Part shown: positions 26,354 to 36,285 of the stretch, in pieces
How positions within the stretch are numbered: position 1 is the first letter of the stretch
How the letters are laid out: every line of letters begins with the position of its first letter
NCBI GenBank assembly: GCA_001769125.1
Contig: MEOG01000054.1
Coordinates: 1 to 37,668, forward strand
Direction: 5' to 3'
DNA: 37,668 nucleotides
Origin: Bacteroidetes bacterium GWF2_35_48
GTDB taxonomy: Bacteria; Bacteroidota; Bacteroidia; Bacteroidales; GWF2-35-48
The notes under the pieces: generated by a model
What the model saw: only the letters and a program-made list of their open reading frames with translations
What the model was told of the DNA's origin: nothing
Database searches by the model: none
Position numbers and translations under genes: made by a program

Positions 26354-27526
26354 TTGAAAAAGCTTATACTATATTTCCTATTTGCAATAATACCTTTTGC
26401 ACTTATTCATGCGCAGGACAGTCTGCAAAAAAAAAAGTTTCCTGTCATTGAAACAGCAATACACACGGGCTATCTGATAAAAAACTATCCCCATCTTCCA
26501 AACTCAACAAATACTTTTTCTGCTGAGATTTATGCAGGAATCCAAACTTATGGAAACAAAGAATGGAACAGCCACTTTCGTTATCCTCAGGTTGGAATTT
26601 CACTGCTTTATAATTATTTCGGAAATGATTCTGTTTTTGGCAGAAATATTTCCGCGCTCCCGAATTTTACTTTCAGGCACGGAAAAGCTGATAAATTTCA
26701 TGGAGAATTAAGACTGGGACTTGGAATTGCCTACTTTACAAAAATCTATAATATTCGGGACAATCCTACAAATCTGTATATTGGTTCACGACTTACCAAT
26801 GTTTCACACGCATCCTATAATATTGTAAAATTCGTTCATCCTTATCTGGCAATAAAAACAGGCATTTCTGTATTTCATTTTTCAAACGGACACTACCAAC
26901 TTCCGAATATAGGAATGAACATTCCATCATTTAATCTTGGTCTAAAATATTTTCCAAATAAAATGCCGGTAATAAGAAACAACAAAATTGACAGTTTTGA
27001 TAACAAATGGTTATTTAACGCAAGGCTTGGCATAGGCTGGCACGAATTCGGCTATTCCACATACCCTGCCGGAGGACCTAAATATCCGGTATATTGTGGA
27101 ACATTTTACGTTTCAAAAAGATTTACAGCAATCAACAAACTTAAACTTGGTTTATTTGTAAATTATTACACGAGTTTTTATGATTTCATTACAACGCAGG
27201 AAATATACAAAAACAAACAAGGTCTGAAATCCAGCGTAGCTTCTGTTTTTATAGGACATGAATTTGTGTCAGGGCATTTTGGATTTGTCGCAGAAGCCGG
27301 AATAAATATCTACAATCCGTTTTTCAATAAATTTATACGTTTGTATACCGATAAACCAGAACTCTCTTCAATATTGAAATCAATATCCAACAATAAACTG
27401 GGATTTCAGTATTATCCCATATCCTCATTAAAAAGCGGTCATAATAAATTATACATCGGCGCATATATAAAAGCAAATCTGGGGCAGGCAGATTTTTTGG
27501 AGTGGAGTGTGGGGTATAGTTGGTAA
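26354..27526 (+). CDS. PagL-like lipid A 3-O-deacylase / acyloxyacyl hydrolase
   Basis: 390 residues from a TTG start (no in-frame ATG fits the signal peptide). The signal peptide is about 1-20 (ALIHA then QDS). The mature protein looks like an outer-membrane beta-barrel, and the segment ISVFHFSNGH (171-180) has the H-x-S-N motif (His-175, Ser-177, Asn-178) of PagL, which removes the 3-O acyl chain of lipid A. It is much longer than proteobacterial PagL (about 170 residues); the second half has further barrel strands, and this longer form is common in Bacteroidota. Beside the heptose-phosphatase gene it suggests an LPS-related pair. The C-terminal WSVGYSW ends in an aromatic residue, as barrels usually do. 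Confidence 0.78.
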   Translation: MKKLILYFLFAIIPFALIHAQDSLQKKKFPVIETAIHTGYLIKNYPHLPNSTNTFSAEIYAGIQTYGNKEWNSHFRYPQVGISLLYNYFGNDSVFGRNISALPNFTFRHGKADKFHGELRLGLGIAYFTKIYNIRDNPTNLYIGSRLTNVSHASYNIVKFVHPYLAIKTGISVFHFSNGHYQLPNIGMNIPSFNLGLKYFPNKMPVIRNNKIDSFDNKWLFNARLGIGWHEFGYSTYPAGGPKYPVYCGTFYVSKRFTAINKLKLGLFVNYYTSFYDFITTQEIYKNKQGLKSSVASVFIGHEFVSGHFGFVAEAGINIYNPFFNKFIRLYTDKPELSSILKSISNNKLGFQYYPISSLKSGHNKLYIGAYIKANLGQADFLEWSVGYSW

Positions 27527-27572
27527 TTGGGAATTGTAAAATCGTTCCATGGAACGATTCTACAGTCCCAAT
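27526..27572. terminator. Palindrome at the pagL-like/aspS convergent junction (same 31-nt core)
   Basis: The 31-nt core at 27535-27565, centred on TTCCATGGAA, is identical to 10879-10909. Its flanks differ but still pair: ATTGGGA (27526-27532) with TCCCAAT (27566-27572). It starts on the last base of the pagL-like stop codon and ends 5 nt before the aspS stop, so it probably serves both genes. Confidence 0.62.
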
Positions 27573-27576
27573 TCAA

Positions 27577-29328
27577 CTATTGTTTCTTTACGATTAAATT
27601 CAATTCGTTCAATTGCAATTCTGAAATAACAGATGGTGCGTCAATCATAACATCACGACCTTTATTATTTTTTGGGAATGCGATATAATCCCTTATAGAA
27701 TCGGAACCTCCGAAAGAAGAGCAAAGTCTGTCGAACCCAAAAGCAATACCCCCATGCGGTGGTGCTCCGTATTTAAAAGCATTCATCAGAAACCCGAATT
27801 GTGCTTCAGCTTCTTCTTCAGTAAAACCAAGAATTTTAAACATTTTTTGCTGTAATTCTTTATTGAAAATACGGATAGAGCCTCCACCAATTTCGACGCC
27901 ATTTATGACAAGATCGTAGGCATTTGCATTCACTGCACCCGGGTCTGTTTCGAGCAAAGCAACGTGTTCAGGTTTTGGAGAAGTAAACGGATGATGCTTT
28001 GCAAAATACCTGCCCGATTCTTCGTCCCACTCTAATAATGGAAAATCAACAACCCAAAGAGGCGCATAAATAGCTGCATCACGCAATCCGAGACGGGAAC
28101 CCATTTCGAGGCGCAGCTCGCAAAGCGCTTTTTGGGTTTTTTCTTTCTGCCCTGCTACAACCAATAACAAATCTCCGGGTTTCGCATTAAAAGCAGCAGT
28201 CCATTTTTTTAACTCTTCTTCATTGTAAAATTTATCAACAGAAGATTTAATAGTGCCATCATTATTGAATTTTACGTAAATCAATCCTGTTGCTCCAATC
28301 TGCGGTTTTTTCACAAAGTCAGTGAGTTCGTCTGTCTGTTTTCTGGTATACTCTGAACAGCCTTCAGCGCAAATTCCAACGACCAATTCTGCATCATCAA
28401 AAACTTTAAAACCTTTATTCTTCACGATATCATTTAATTCAACAAAACGCATCCCGAAACGGACATCAGGCTTATCACTTCCATAATACGTCATCGCATC
28501 AGAATAAAGCATTCTTGGAAATTCATACAAATCAATATTTTTTATTTTTTTAAACAAATGCTTTATCAAACCTTCAAAAGTATTTAACACATCTTCCTGC
28601 TCAACAAACGACATTTCGCAATCAATCTGAGTAAACTCCGGCTGTCTGTCAGCGCGCAAGTCTTCATCTCTGAAGCATTTCACAATCTGAAAATACTTAT
28701 CATAACCGGCAATCATTAACAATTGCTTGAAGGTTTGCGGCGATTGAGGCAATGCGTAAAATTCACCTTCATTCATGCGGGAAGGAACAACGAAATCCCG
28801 AGCGCCTTCGGGAGTTGATTTGATCAGATAAGGTGTTTCAACTTCAAGAAAACCGACATTATTTAGATAATTTCTTGTTTCCATTGAAAGCTGATGTCGC
28901 AGAAACAAAGCCTTTTTGAGAGAATTTCGTCGCAGGTCAAGATACCTGTATTTCATCCTTAATTCTTCGCCACCGTCGGTATTATCTTCAATTGTAAATG
29001 GTGGGATCTCAGAAGGATTAAGCACTTTAATACTTTCAACTTTAATTTCAATTTCCCCGGTTGGAATATTCAAATTCTTTGAGACACGCTCTATTACAAT
29101 ACCCTGAATCTGCACTACATATTCTCTTCCAAGAGTTTTTACCTGACTGATCAAGCTTGGATCTACAGAACCCTCGTCAAAAGCAAGCTGTGTGATTCCA
29201 TAACGATCGCGTAAATCCAGCCAAATCATTCCGCCTTTATCCCTTATACGCTGTACCCAGCCGCATAAAGTTACTTTTTCATTATTATTTTTTAATGTTA
29301 ATTCTCCGCAAGTGTGTGTACGATACAT
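27577..29328 (-). CDS. aspS: Aspartyl-tRNA synthetase
   Basis: 583 residues, bacterial-type class IIb enzyme that charges tRNA-Asp. An N-terminal OB-fold anticodon-binding domain (about 1-105; [22 protein letters not shown]) precedes the catalytic domain with motif 2 [18 protein letters not shown] (about 220-237), the bacterial GAD insertion (about 285-410) and motif 3 [10 protein letters not shown] with ATP-binding Arg (about 537-546). The length is as usual for bacteria. A single gene by layout, ending at the shared palindrome. A GatCAB-dependent non-discriminating role cannot be excluded from sequence alone. Confidence 0.97.
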   Translation of the reverse strand: MYRTHTCGELTLKNNNEKVTLCGWVQRIRDKGGMIWLDLRDRYGITQLAFDEGSVDPSLISQVKTLGREYVVQIQGIVIERVSKNLNIPTGEIEIKVESIKVLNPSEIPPFTIEDNTDGGEELRMKYRYLDLRRNSLKKALFLRHQLSMETRNYLNNVGFLEVETPYLIKSTPEGARDFVVPSRMNEGEFYALPQSPQTFKQLLMIAGYDKYFQIVKCFRDEDLRADRQPEFTQIDCEMSFVEQEDVLNTFEGLIKHLFKKIKNIDLYEFPRMLYSDAMTYYGSDKPDVRFGMRFVELNDIVKNKGFKVFDDAELVVGICAEGCSEYTRKQTDELTDFVKKPQIGATGLIYVKFNNDGTIKSSVDKFYNEEELKKWTAAFNAKPGDLLLVVAGQKEKTQKALCELRLEMGSRLGLRDAAIYAPLWVVDFPLLEWDEESGRYFAKHHPFTSPKPEHVALLETDPGAVNANAYDLVINGVEIGGGSIRIFNKELQQKMFKILGFTEEEAEAQFGFLMNAFKYGAPPHGGIAFGFDRLCSSFGGSDSIRDYIAFPKNNKGRDVMIDAPSVISELQLNELNLIVKKQ

Positions 29329-29646
29329 AATATTTCTTTTGTTAAATTTTTATTCAAACATGCAAAAGTGCATTTTTTTTTTTAATTATACTTCGATAAG
29401 TGCAATAGCCTGAAAAATTCATTAAACGTATTTAAGGAAGAAAAGGAGTAGGAGATAAAGGAGGAAATAGTGTAGTGCTTCGTTGCCACGGCGACAAATT
29501 CAGCGTAGCAGAAAAGGAGTGGGAAAGATATGTTAAAAGACAGCTTTTAAAGTATTGTTAAACATACACATTTTTATGATACATGTTTTTTAAAATTTCT
29601 AATTTAACCGCCGGAAATTATTTAATAATCAAATATTTTAATTATC
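29329..29646. other. Intergenic region between aspS and pckA
   Basis: About 318 bp between divergent genes. It contains an A/T-rich start, a purine-rich stretch with GGAGTAGGAG and AAAGGAGTGGG (about 29441-29525) around a GC-richer GTTGCCACGGCGACA, and then the pckA leader. No convincing TAnnTTTG promoter was seen for either gene, though both must have one here. Confidence 0.6.
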
Positions 29647-31269
29647 ATGAAAAATACTATTGATCTTAGTAAATATGGTATTTCTGAGGTTCAGGAAATT
29701 TTTTATAATTTATCTTATGATGAATTATACAAGCACGAAACAAATCCGGCTCTGGAAGGTTTTGAAAAAGGTTTTGTTACAGATACAGGTTGTGTGGCAG
29801 TAGACACGGGTGTATTCACAGGTCGTTCGCCAAAAGACAAATACATCGTAAAAGAAGACGAGTCTAAAAAAAATGTATGGTGGACAAGCCCAACTCGTAA
29901 AAGTTCAGACAACAAGCCTATTTCAGATGATGTATGGAAGCATCTTGTAGGTTTATCTCAAAAACAACTCACAGGAAAAAAATTATATGTAACCGATGCC
30001 TTTTGCGGAGCCAATCCTAATACGAGACTTAAAATAAGAGTTATTACAGAAGTTGCATGGGTTCAACATTTTGTGAAAAATATGTTTATCCGACCAACAG
30101 AAGAAGAACTCAAAGATTTTGAGCCCGATTTCGTGATGCTGCATGCCTGTAAAACAACAAATCCTTTATGGAAAGAACAAGGATTGAACAGCGAAGTTTA
30201 TGTCGCATTTAATATTAAAGAAAAGATGGCTGTTGTTGGAGGATCTTGGTATGGTGGAGAAATCAAGAAAGGCTTTTTCTCTATAATGAACTATTATCTG
30301 CCTCTGAAAAATATGGCCGCCATGCATTGCTCTGCTAATATGGGCAAAGATGGCGATACAGCAATTTTCTTTGGTCTATCCGGAACAGGAAAAACAACCC
30401 TCTCCGCAGACCCGAAACGTTTGCTTATTGGAGATGATGAACATGGCTGGGATAATGAAGGAACATTCAATTTTGAAGGCGGTTGCTATGCAAAATGTAT
30501 AAACCTTAGCAAAGAAAATGAACCCGATATTTACAATGCAATAAAAAAAGATGCGCTGCTGGAAAATGTAGTTTACGAAAAAAACACAGGGAAAATATTG
30601 TGGGCAGACGGTTCTAAAACAGAAAACACACGCGCTTCTTATCCTTTGTATCATATAGAAAACATTGTAAAACCCATATCAAAGGGCGGTCATCCGAAAA
30701 ATATTATTTTCTTAACGGCAGATGCTTTCGGCGTACTTCCACCTGTTGCAAAACTGAACTATGACCAGACAATGTATCATTTCCTTAGCGGCTATACAGC
30801 TAAAGTCGCAGGAACAGAAAGAGGAATTAAAGAACCTTCTCCAACATTCTCGTCCTGCTTCGGAGCGGCATTTCTTCTGCTGCATCCAACTGTGTATGCG
30901 CAACAATTAGCTACGAAAATGAAAGAACACGATTCTTCTGCATACCTTGTAAATACAGGCTGGATTGGGGGGCCTTACGGTGTAGGAAAACGTATTGATA
31001 TCCCTTCAACCCGCGCTATTATTGACGCTATTTTAGATGGCTCATTAATAAATGAAGAATATGAAGAAATGCCGGTTTTTGGCCTCATGATTCCCAAAAA
31101 AGTTAACAACGTGAAAAGCGAAATCCTGAACCCGCGTAACCTGTGGGCTAATCCAGCAGATTGGGATGCATCAGCGTTAAATCTTGCAAAAAAATTCATT
31201 GCAAACTTTGAAAATTTCACAGACAATGAAGAGGGAAAACGTTTAGTAACAGCAGGACCCAAAGCATAA
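29647..31269 (+). CDS. pckA: Phosphoenolpyruvate carboxykinase (ATP)
   Basis: 540 residues. Converts oxaloacetate and ATP to phosphoenolpyruvate, CO2 and ADP (gluconeogenic direction), or the reverse in fermentative Bacteroidota. [12 protein letters not shown] (about 58-69), the kinase-1a loop [14 protein letters not shown] (about 244-257), LIGDDEHGW (about 259-267, metal-binding Asp) and the [15 protein letters not shown] region are all intact. Normal length (about 530-540). The next gene starts on the base after the stop codon, so the two are co-transcribed. Confidence 0.97.
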   Translation: MKNTIDLSKYGISEVQEIFYNLSYDELYKHETNPALEGFEKGFVTDTGCVAVDTGVFTGRSPKDKYIVKEDESKKNVWWTSPTRKSSDNKPISDDVWKHLVGLSQKQLTGKKLYVTDAFCGANPNTRLKIRVITEVAWVQHFVKNMFIRPTEEELKDFEPDFVMLHACKTTNPLWKEQGLNSEVYVAFNIKEKMAVVGGSWYGGEIKKGFFSIMNYYLPLKNMAAMHCSANMGKDGDTAIFFGLSGTGKTTLSADPKRLLIGDDEHGWDNEGTFNFEGGCYAKCINLSKENEPDIYNAIKKDALLENVVYEKNTGKILWADGSKTENTRASYPLYHIENIVKPISKGGHPKNIIFLTADAFGVLPPVAKLNYDQTMYHFLSGYTAKVAGTERGIKEPSPTFSSCFGAAFLLLHPTVYAQQLATKMKEHDSSAYLVNTGWIGGPYGVGKRIDIPSTRAIIDAILDGSLINEEYEEMPVFGLMIPKKVNNVKSEILNPRNLWANPADWDASALNLAKKFIANFENFTDNEEGKRLVTAGPKA

Positions 31270-32127
31270 ATGACCACAAACGCTGTTTATATTAATTATA
31301 ACGGCACATTCCATAAAGCCGAAAACCCTGTTCTCTCTCATAAGAACAGGGCTTTCTGTTTTGGAGATGCCGTATTTGAGACAATGTTTGCATATCAGGA
31401 AAAAGTTTATTTTTTTTCAGATCATTTTGAGCGATTACAAAAAAGTATGAAGCTCCTGAAAATGTCTATTCCAGATAATTTCAGCGAAGTTTTTTTTCAT
31501 GAGGAAATTTTAAAACTGATGAGAAAAAACCGATTTTACAAAGGAGTCAGAGTGCGTTTAACTATATTTCGAAATGATGGGGGGTATTATACCCCTTTGA
31601 GTAATGAAATTTCATATATAATAGAAGCAAGCCCTCTTGAAACAATTAAATATAAAACACAAACAAAAGGGCTACACATCTGCCTTTACAATGAATCTTT
31701 CAAGCCGGAAAATAATTTTAACAGCATTAAAACCGCAAATTCCTTATTCTATGTGATGGCTGGTATTTTCAAAAAAGAAAAAGGATTTGACGATTGCATT
31801 CTCATAAACAAACAAGGACACATTGTGGAGGCTTTAAGCTCCAACCTTTTTTATTGCAGAGGGAAAAATATCTTTACTCCTCCCCTCTCCGATGGCTGTG
31901 TTGAAGGGATCATGCGAAAACAAATTATAAGAATAGCGCATAATAACGAATTTCAGGTAAACGACACGAATTCCTTTACTCCAGATGTTCTAAAAGAAGC
32001 AGATGAAATTTTCCTAAGCAATGCAGTTCAGGGAATCCAATGGGTACTTGGCTATGAAGACAAAAGATACTTTCACGATGTATCAGCGTTTCTTTTTGAA
32101 AAACTGAAAGCTGAATTTAATTCTTAA
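31270..32127 (+). CDS. Class IV PLP aminotransferase (aminodeoxychorismate lyase-like)
   Basis: 285 residues of PLP fold type IV. Catalytic Lys-154 lies in NSIKTANSL, Glu-187 in IVEALSSNLF (the E-SxxN phosphate/PLP contact), and an N-terminal GDAVFETM (32-39) matches the family start. PLSDGCVEGIMR is the usual substrate-loop segment. Candidates are 4-amino-4-deoxychorismate lyase (PabC, folate pathway), branched-chain aminotransferase or D-amino acid aminotransferase; FGDAVFE with the moderate length favours PabC-like. It abuts pckA with zero spacing, and its last 11 nt overlap the end of the convergent gene. Confidence 0.87.
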   Translation: MTTNAVYINYNGTFHKAENPVLSHKNRAFCFGDAVFETMFAYQEKVYFFSDHFERLQKSMKLLKMSIPDNFSEVFFHEEILKLMRKNRFYKGVRVRLTIFRNDGGYYTPLSNEISYIIEASPLETIKYKTQTKGLHICLYNESFKPENNFNSIKTANSLFYVMAGIFKKEKGFDDCILINKQGHIVEALSSNLFYCRGKNIFTPPLSDGCVEGIMRKQIIRIAHNNEFQVNDTNSFTPDVLKEADEIFLSNAVQGIQWVLGYEDKRYFHDVSAFLFEKLKAEFNS

Positions 32128-33154
32128 TCTGTTTGTTGAAATGCTCTGCTAAAATCTGTAGACCATTTTCCTTCATAACAAAATGACTGATTAATTTTTC
32201 TGCTCCTCTAACCGCTTCCTGATTCGTTAATGAATGATTTTTTATCTTAGGAAGAATTGCTTTAAAAGAAATTCCTGTTAGCCTGCATGTATTTTCCATC
32301 AACTCGTAAAACAAAGCCTTGTCTTTAATTTCACCTAATTCACGAATTAAAACACTCATGCCCATGTATGCGCCGGTATGAATAGTTATTGGAGAAATTC
32401 CATCCTGACAAGATTGTTGTTTATTAAAAGGATTACTTTTTTCTTTAGGAGTAATATAACCTGAAAGCTGACTTCCTGTCTTGTATTTTGAGAATTGTAA
32501 TCTTCCCTGCAAAGCAATTCTGTAAATTGGAAACCAGCGCAACCTTCTTCTCACTTCATGAACACCTTCTTCCGTGTCATTGATATTGATTTCGCCACTT
32601 CTTAATTTCAAATCCGTTTTAATTGCCTCATCCCTAAAAAAAGCAAGCATTTTTGCATTTTCTTTTGCATCATTTTTAGACCATTCTGTATCTTTTAAAA
32701 GATTTAAAACCTCATCACAACAAGGAGAAGCAAAACTGCTTCCGTGCAAAGGAACGACCCATCCATCAGAATAAAGACGATTTTCAAGTGTTCCAAGCGT
32801 CATTAAAAATTTCTCATTAAGGTATTTTAAAATCTTTTCGTTCAGCTTTAATTCTTTCGACAAATTAAGAAAACCAGACCAATAGTCATAAGCTCCAAAA
32901 CTGTCTTCAACAGACTTGAAAAGCTTCAGTAAATTTTCAAAAATGACACTATTTTTTCCTATTTTTCGATGTATTCTCGAAAGACCTTCCATATAAAAAA
33001 AAGGTGTTCTTAAATCCTGCTGATAAAAATAATGACCATACTGCCCATGTATATTGTAGGAATGCTCTTTCCCTTTTTGGACTACAGTATCATTAATTTT
33101 TGTTAATTGCGTAACATAAGAACTGATGAAATGTTTGTTATTTGTTGCTTTCAT
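32117..33154 (-). CDS. Unrecognised 345-residue protein with CHAD-like motif
   Basis: Mostly helical and charged, with no signal peptide or membrane segment. A segment GVHEVRRRLRWFPIYRIALQG (210-230) resembles the H-x-x-R-x-x-x-R-R-L-R helix of CHAD domains (polyphosphate-binding, often next to polyphosphate-related enzymes), but only this helix is convincing, so the assignment is uncertain. Other features are HGQYGHYFYQQD (about 36-47) and HGSSFASPCCDE (about 136-147). Its end overlaps the pabC-like gene by 11 nt, tail to tail. I do not name a function. Confidence 0.65.
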   Translation of the reverse strand: MKATNNKHFISSYVTQLTKINDTVVQKGKEHSYNIHGQYGHYFYQQDLRTPFFYMEGLSRIHRKIGKNSVIFENLLKLFKSVEDSFGAYDYWSGFLNLSKELKLNEKILKYLNEKFLMTLGTLENRLYSDGWVVPLHGSSFASPCCDEVLNLLKDTEWSKNDAKENAKMLAFFRDEAIKTDLKLRSGEININDTEEGVHEVRRRLRWFPIYRIALQGRLQFSKYKTGSQLSGYITPKEKSNPFNKQQSCQDGISPITIHTGAYMGMSVLIRELGEIKDKALFYELMENTCRLTGISFKAILPKIKNHSLTNQEAVRGAEKLISHFVMKENGLQILAEHFNKQIKN

Positions 33155-33248
33155 ATTTTAAAATTTTTGATATTACATGTACTTTACCTCTAAATAATTC
33201 TTTCGAACGTAAAATGATTTTTTTATTAGCGATTTTTTTATTAGCCAG

Positions 33249-33315
33249 AAGTCCTCAGTCCTCAGCCCTTTTGACTGCCTGACTGCCGACTTTTTTAACT
33301 GCCAACTGTCAGCTT
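33249..33315. repeat. Low-complexity CTCAGTC/GACTGCC spacer
   Basis: Within the spacer upstream of the CHAD-like gene: AGTCCTCAGTCCTCAG, then GACTGCCTGACTGCCGACT and AACTGCCAACTG. It uses the same GACTGC words as the satellite at 15561. The rest of the 33155-33428 spacer is A/T-rich and otherwise plain. Confidence 0.6.
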
Positions 33316-33428
33316 CCTCTTCAATTTGTAAAGATAAAAAAATACCATGAATAAATAAAATCCTAATCAAGACAAATTATTACTTTTCAACAATATAAAC
33401 ATTTAATACAAAATTTTATTAAATAAAT

Positions 33429-33458
33429 TTTGTATGCTATAAAATATTATTATTTTTG
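33429..33458 (+). promoter_or_regulatory. Promoter of the FISUMP lipoprotein gene
   Basis: TTTG (33429-33432), 18-nt spacer, TATTTTTG (33451-33458), a good Bacteroidota match. The start near 33465 is about 19 nt before the ATG at 33484, and it rules out an in-frame upstream start at 33430. Confidence 0.68.
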
Positions 33459-33483
33459 TCATAAATCAATTAATAAATTGACA

Positions 33484-34419
33484 ATGATTCGTACTTTTAA
33501 TTTGGGAATATTCCTTATTATAATATTAGGCTTCATTTCATATTCCTGTAAGAAAAACACAAATGACAGCCCTGATAATCTAAACAATCAAACAGAGCTG
33601 CAAAATCCGACAACACCTCTTTACCCTTTTCCTGCTGATGCTTCCGTTGATCAGATACTGATTACACTTTCTTGGACAGCTTGTACTGACCCACAAGGCG
33701 ATGCAGTGGTTTATGATTTATATTTAGGAAATAATTCGAACCCTCAGCTTTTTGCAAGTGGAATTACAGAAGCAACGTATGAAATTTCAATATTGCAAGC
33801 AAATACAACGTATTACTGGAAAGTTGTTGCTAAAGATCAGCAAGGAAATACAACACAGAGCAATGTATGGAATTTTCGTACCAGCCAGTACACAGGTTCA
33901 GGAACAATAAGCGACCCACGCGATAACCATTCTTATCAATATCAGCAAATAGGCGATAAAGTATGGCTGAAAGAAAATATCTCTCTCGAAACAACTTCTG
34001 GTTCTTATTTTTATAATAATGATGCAATTTATTCAGAATACGGAAGATTGTATGATTTTGAAACGGCAAAATCTGTTTGTCCACAAGGCTGGCACATTCC
34101 CTCTGAAGAAGAATGGATGCGTACAATTAATTATTTGGGAGGAACAACTGTTGCTGGTGGGAAAATGCGTGAACAAGGAACTTCCCACTGGAACGTTAAT
34201 CCAACAGAAACGGACAACAGTAGTAGCTTTACAGCATTAGCTGGCGGATTGAAAACAAATACAAATTTTATTAACATTGGCTATGAAGCCTCTTTTTGGT
34301 CATCCACAGAAGGAGCAAGTTCTGCAACCTATTTCAGTATTGACCATATTGATTCTGACATTCAGAAAAAATTTACTTTCAAATCGTATGGTATGTCGGT
34401 AAGATGTGTTAAAGATTAA
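33484..34419 (+). CDS. Lipoprotein with Fn3-like and FISUMP (Fib_succ_major) domain
   Basis: 311 residues from MIRTFNLGIF. The lipoprotein signal ends SYSC, with acylated Cys at about 22 followed by KKNTND. Residues about 45-130 form an Fn3-like domain (LSWTACTDPQGDAVVYDLYLG, then TTYYWKVVAKDQQGNTTQSN). Residues about 145-311 are a FISUMP domain: DNHSYQYQQIGDKVWLKEN, GRLYDFETAKSVCPQGWHIP, SFTALAGG and FWSST, ending YGMSVRCVKD. The domain is frequent in Bacteroidota and Fibrobacteres cell-surface proteins; its role is unknown. Tethered to the outer membrane and likely surface or periplasm-facing. An upstream in-frame start at 33430 would put a non-signal sequence before the signal peptide, so I reject it. 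Confidence 0.88.
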   Translation: MIRTFNLGIFLIIILGFISYSCKKNTNDSPDNLNNQTELQNPTTPLYPFPADASVDQILITLSWTACTDPQGDAVVYDLYLGNNSNPQLFASGITEATYEISILQANTTYYWKVVAKDQQGNTTQSNVWNFRTSQYTGSGTISDPRDNHSYQYQQIGDKVWLKENISLETTSGSYFYNNDAIYSEYGRLYDFETAKSVCPQGWHIPSEEEWMRTINYLGGTTVAGGKMREQGTSHWNVNPTETDNSSSFTALAGGLKTNTNFINIGYEASFWSSTEGASSATYFSIDHIDSDIQKKFTFKSYGMSVRCVKD

Positions 34420-34593
34420 TGACATTTTGATACATTTTCAAAATCCTTTTCTGAAAAATTCTATTACGTTTTTACTTCAATATCCAAAACCGGAAACAAA
34501 CAGAGCAACCATTCTGTATTGCATTCAGCCTATCGAAATATGAATTTTTGGGTCAGCTAATGCGGATGATTGGCGTTTTTTTGCAAATACTAA

Positions 34594-35163
34594 AAATATT
34601 ACAAAGCGCGTAAAGTAAGCGTAAATGTTGCATCTCCGGAAGGTAAAGGATTGTTTGCTTTTGATGCGGGAATAAGATATTCCAAAGGATATTATTATTT
34701 GTTCACGGCTTCTTTGTTTGAATCAAAATATACAGGAAGCGATGGTGTTGAAAGGAACACGGCATTTAACGGAAATTATGTTTTCAATACACTTGTAGGA
34801 AAAGAGTTTAAATTATCGGAAGACAAATCTCTGGTGCTTGATGTGAAAGTAACGTTTGCCGGAGGAAAAAGATATACGCCTATTGATGAAGTTGCCTCAT
34901 TAACGCAGGGGGGTAATTTTACAACAGTATATTTTGAGAATCAAGCTTACAGCAAACAGTTTGAACCATATTTGAAAGCAGATGTTAAAATCGGGTTTAA
35001 ACTCGATAGAAAAAAAATAACTCAGGAATGGCAGTTTTTTATTGAGAATGTTACCAATCAGAAAAATGTGCTGATGCAGTCTTACAGCAAATCAAAACAG
35101 GCTATTGTAAATACATATCAATTGGGAATATTTCCAATGATGCAATATAAGTTGTATTTTTAA
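34594..35163 (+). pseudogene. TonB-dependent receptor C-terminal remnant
   Basis: The readable frame contains KVSVNVASPEGKGLFAFDAG and continues FTASLFESKYTGSDGV, VGKEFKL, VDVKVTFAGGKRYTP and the terminal strands to the aromatic C-terminus KLYF. This is the end of a TonB-dependent receptor beta-barrel of the SusC/CirA type. An in-frame stop lies at 34591, and no plug domain or signal sequence precedes it. Upstream 34420-34590 reads only fragments in shifted frames. About 190 residues of a normally 700-1000-residue protein remain, so it is almost certainly a decayed gene. Confidence 0.8.
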
Positions 35164-35270
35164 AATTTTAATTTCAGAACCTTTGTTTTATATAACAAAA
35201 AAAGATTTTGCAGATATGCTTCAAATTGCACAAGAAGAGGGATTCCTGTTACATTCTCAAATGAAATAAT

Positions 35271-36185
35271 ATGAATGAGACAAAAAAAATAGCTGTTTTT
35301 GGTGGTACAGGTTTGTATGGAAGTAAAGTTGTGGAAAGTTTACTGCTGAAAAATATTCAGGTCAGAATGTTAACTAGAAATTCACAAAATATTGCGAAAT
35401 ATAAGAGTAAATCGGTTGAAGTGATTGTTGGCGATGTTCTGAATACAGCTGATATTATTCATACATTGGAAGGCGTTGATGGAATTGTTATTTGCTTGTC
35501 TGCCATGACCAGTAAACTTATTCGAAAAATGCGACAAATAGAGAGAGATGCTGTTCTTGAAATCATGAAACAGGCAAAAATTTTCGGTATAAAAAGACTG
35601 GTTTATATGTCGGGTTATGAATTAAGAACCGATGTATTAAAAAAATTGAAAATCGAAAAGTTTGGTGATATAAAAATTGAAATGGAGGAGTATATCAAAC
35701 AATCCGATTTTAATTGGACAATTCTTGGCGATGCGCCCTCTTTCGATTTATTTTTTGCTTTTTATAAAAATGGAAAAATGATGGTTCCCGGAGGTGGCTA
35801 TAAATCAGTTCCTGCGATTTCCGCTGTTGATGTAGGTGAAATAACCGCACAGGCAGTTTTACGAAACGATCTGGATAAGCAAAGACTCAAACTTACCGGA
35901 CCCACTGCCTATACTTTTCCTGAAGTAGCGAAGCTCATTTCTGAAATTATTGGTAAAAAAGTGGTACACAAAAAAATTCCGTTAGCAATTATTTGTTTCG
36001 TTTCTATTATACTCTTGCCTTTTAACCCTTTTCCCCGATACTTATATCAGGCATTAAAAATGTTCAACAATTTTCCGGAAGACCTTGCTACAAAAGTTCC
36101 GCAGGATCATCACCTGCTGCGACAATTGTTCGATTACGAACCAATAACTTTGGAAATGGAAATTAAAAAGCGACTTCTCTCTTAA
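35271..36185 (+). CDS. NmrA-like atypical SDR (NAD(P)-binding)
   Basis: 304 residues. The N-terminal Rossmann motif AVFGGTGLYGSKV (8-20, GGTGxxG) and VIVGDVLNTADI are typical of the NmrA/atypical SDR group; LVYMSGYE follows. The catalytic YxxxK is not evident, as in many NmrA-like proteins that act as redox sensors or isoflavone reductase-like enzymes. LTGPTAYTFPEVAKLISEI (about 208-226) is the usual substrate-binding helix. A hydrophobic segment near 238-253 (IPLAIICFVSIILLPF) suggests membrane association of the C-terminal part. It stands alone between the TonB-receptor remnant and the beta-helix gene. Confidence 0.85.
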   Translation: MNETKKIAVFGGTGLYGSKVVESLLLKNIQVRMLTRNSQNIAKYKSKSVEVIVGDVLNTADIIHTLEGVDGIVICLSAMTSKLIRKMRQIERDAVLEIMKQAKIFGIKRLVYMSGYELRTDVLKKLKIEKFGDIKIEMEEYIKQSDFNWTILGDAPSFDLFFAFYKNGKMMVPGGGYKSVPAISAVDVGEITAQAVLRNDLDKQRLKLTGPTAYTFPEVAKLISEIIGKKVVHKKIPLAIICFVSIILLPFNPFPRYLYQALKMFNNFPEDLATKVPQDHHLLRQLFDYEPITLEMEIKKRLLS

Positions 36186-36285
36186 ATTAAATGTTACCAA
36201 CAAGCCAAGGAAAGGACAGGGTATAATAACTCATCAATTTATGAACTCAAAAATGGTTAAGTCTGAATATATACTATAAAAAGCT

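Noticed and set aside
29361-29386. ATGCA-AAAG-TGCAT hairpin followed by a run of T on the plus strand
   Set aside because: No plus-strand gene ends there (aspS is on the minus strand), and the stem is only 5 bp, so a terminator is not supported.
35183-35269. 28-residue frame (LFYITKKDFADMLQIAQEEG) with TTG start just before the NmrA-like gene
   Set aside because: Too short, no start signal; may be a gene remnant, so it is noted only in the decay finding.
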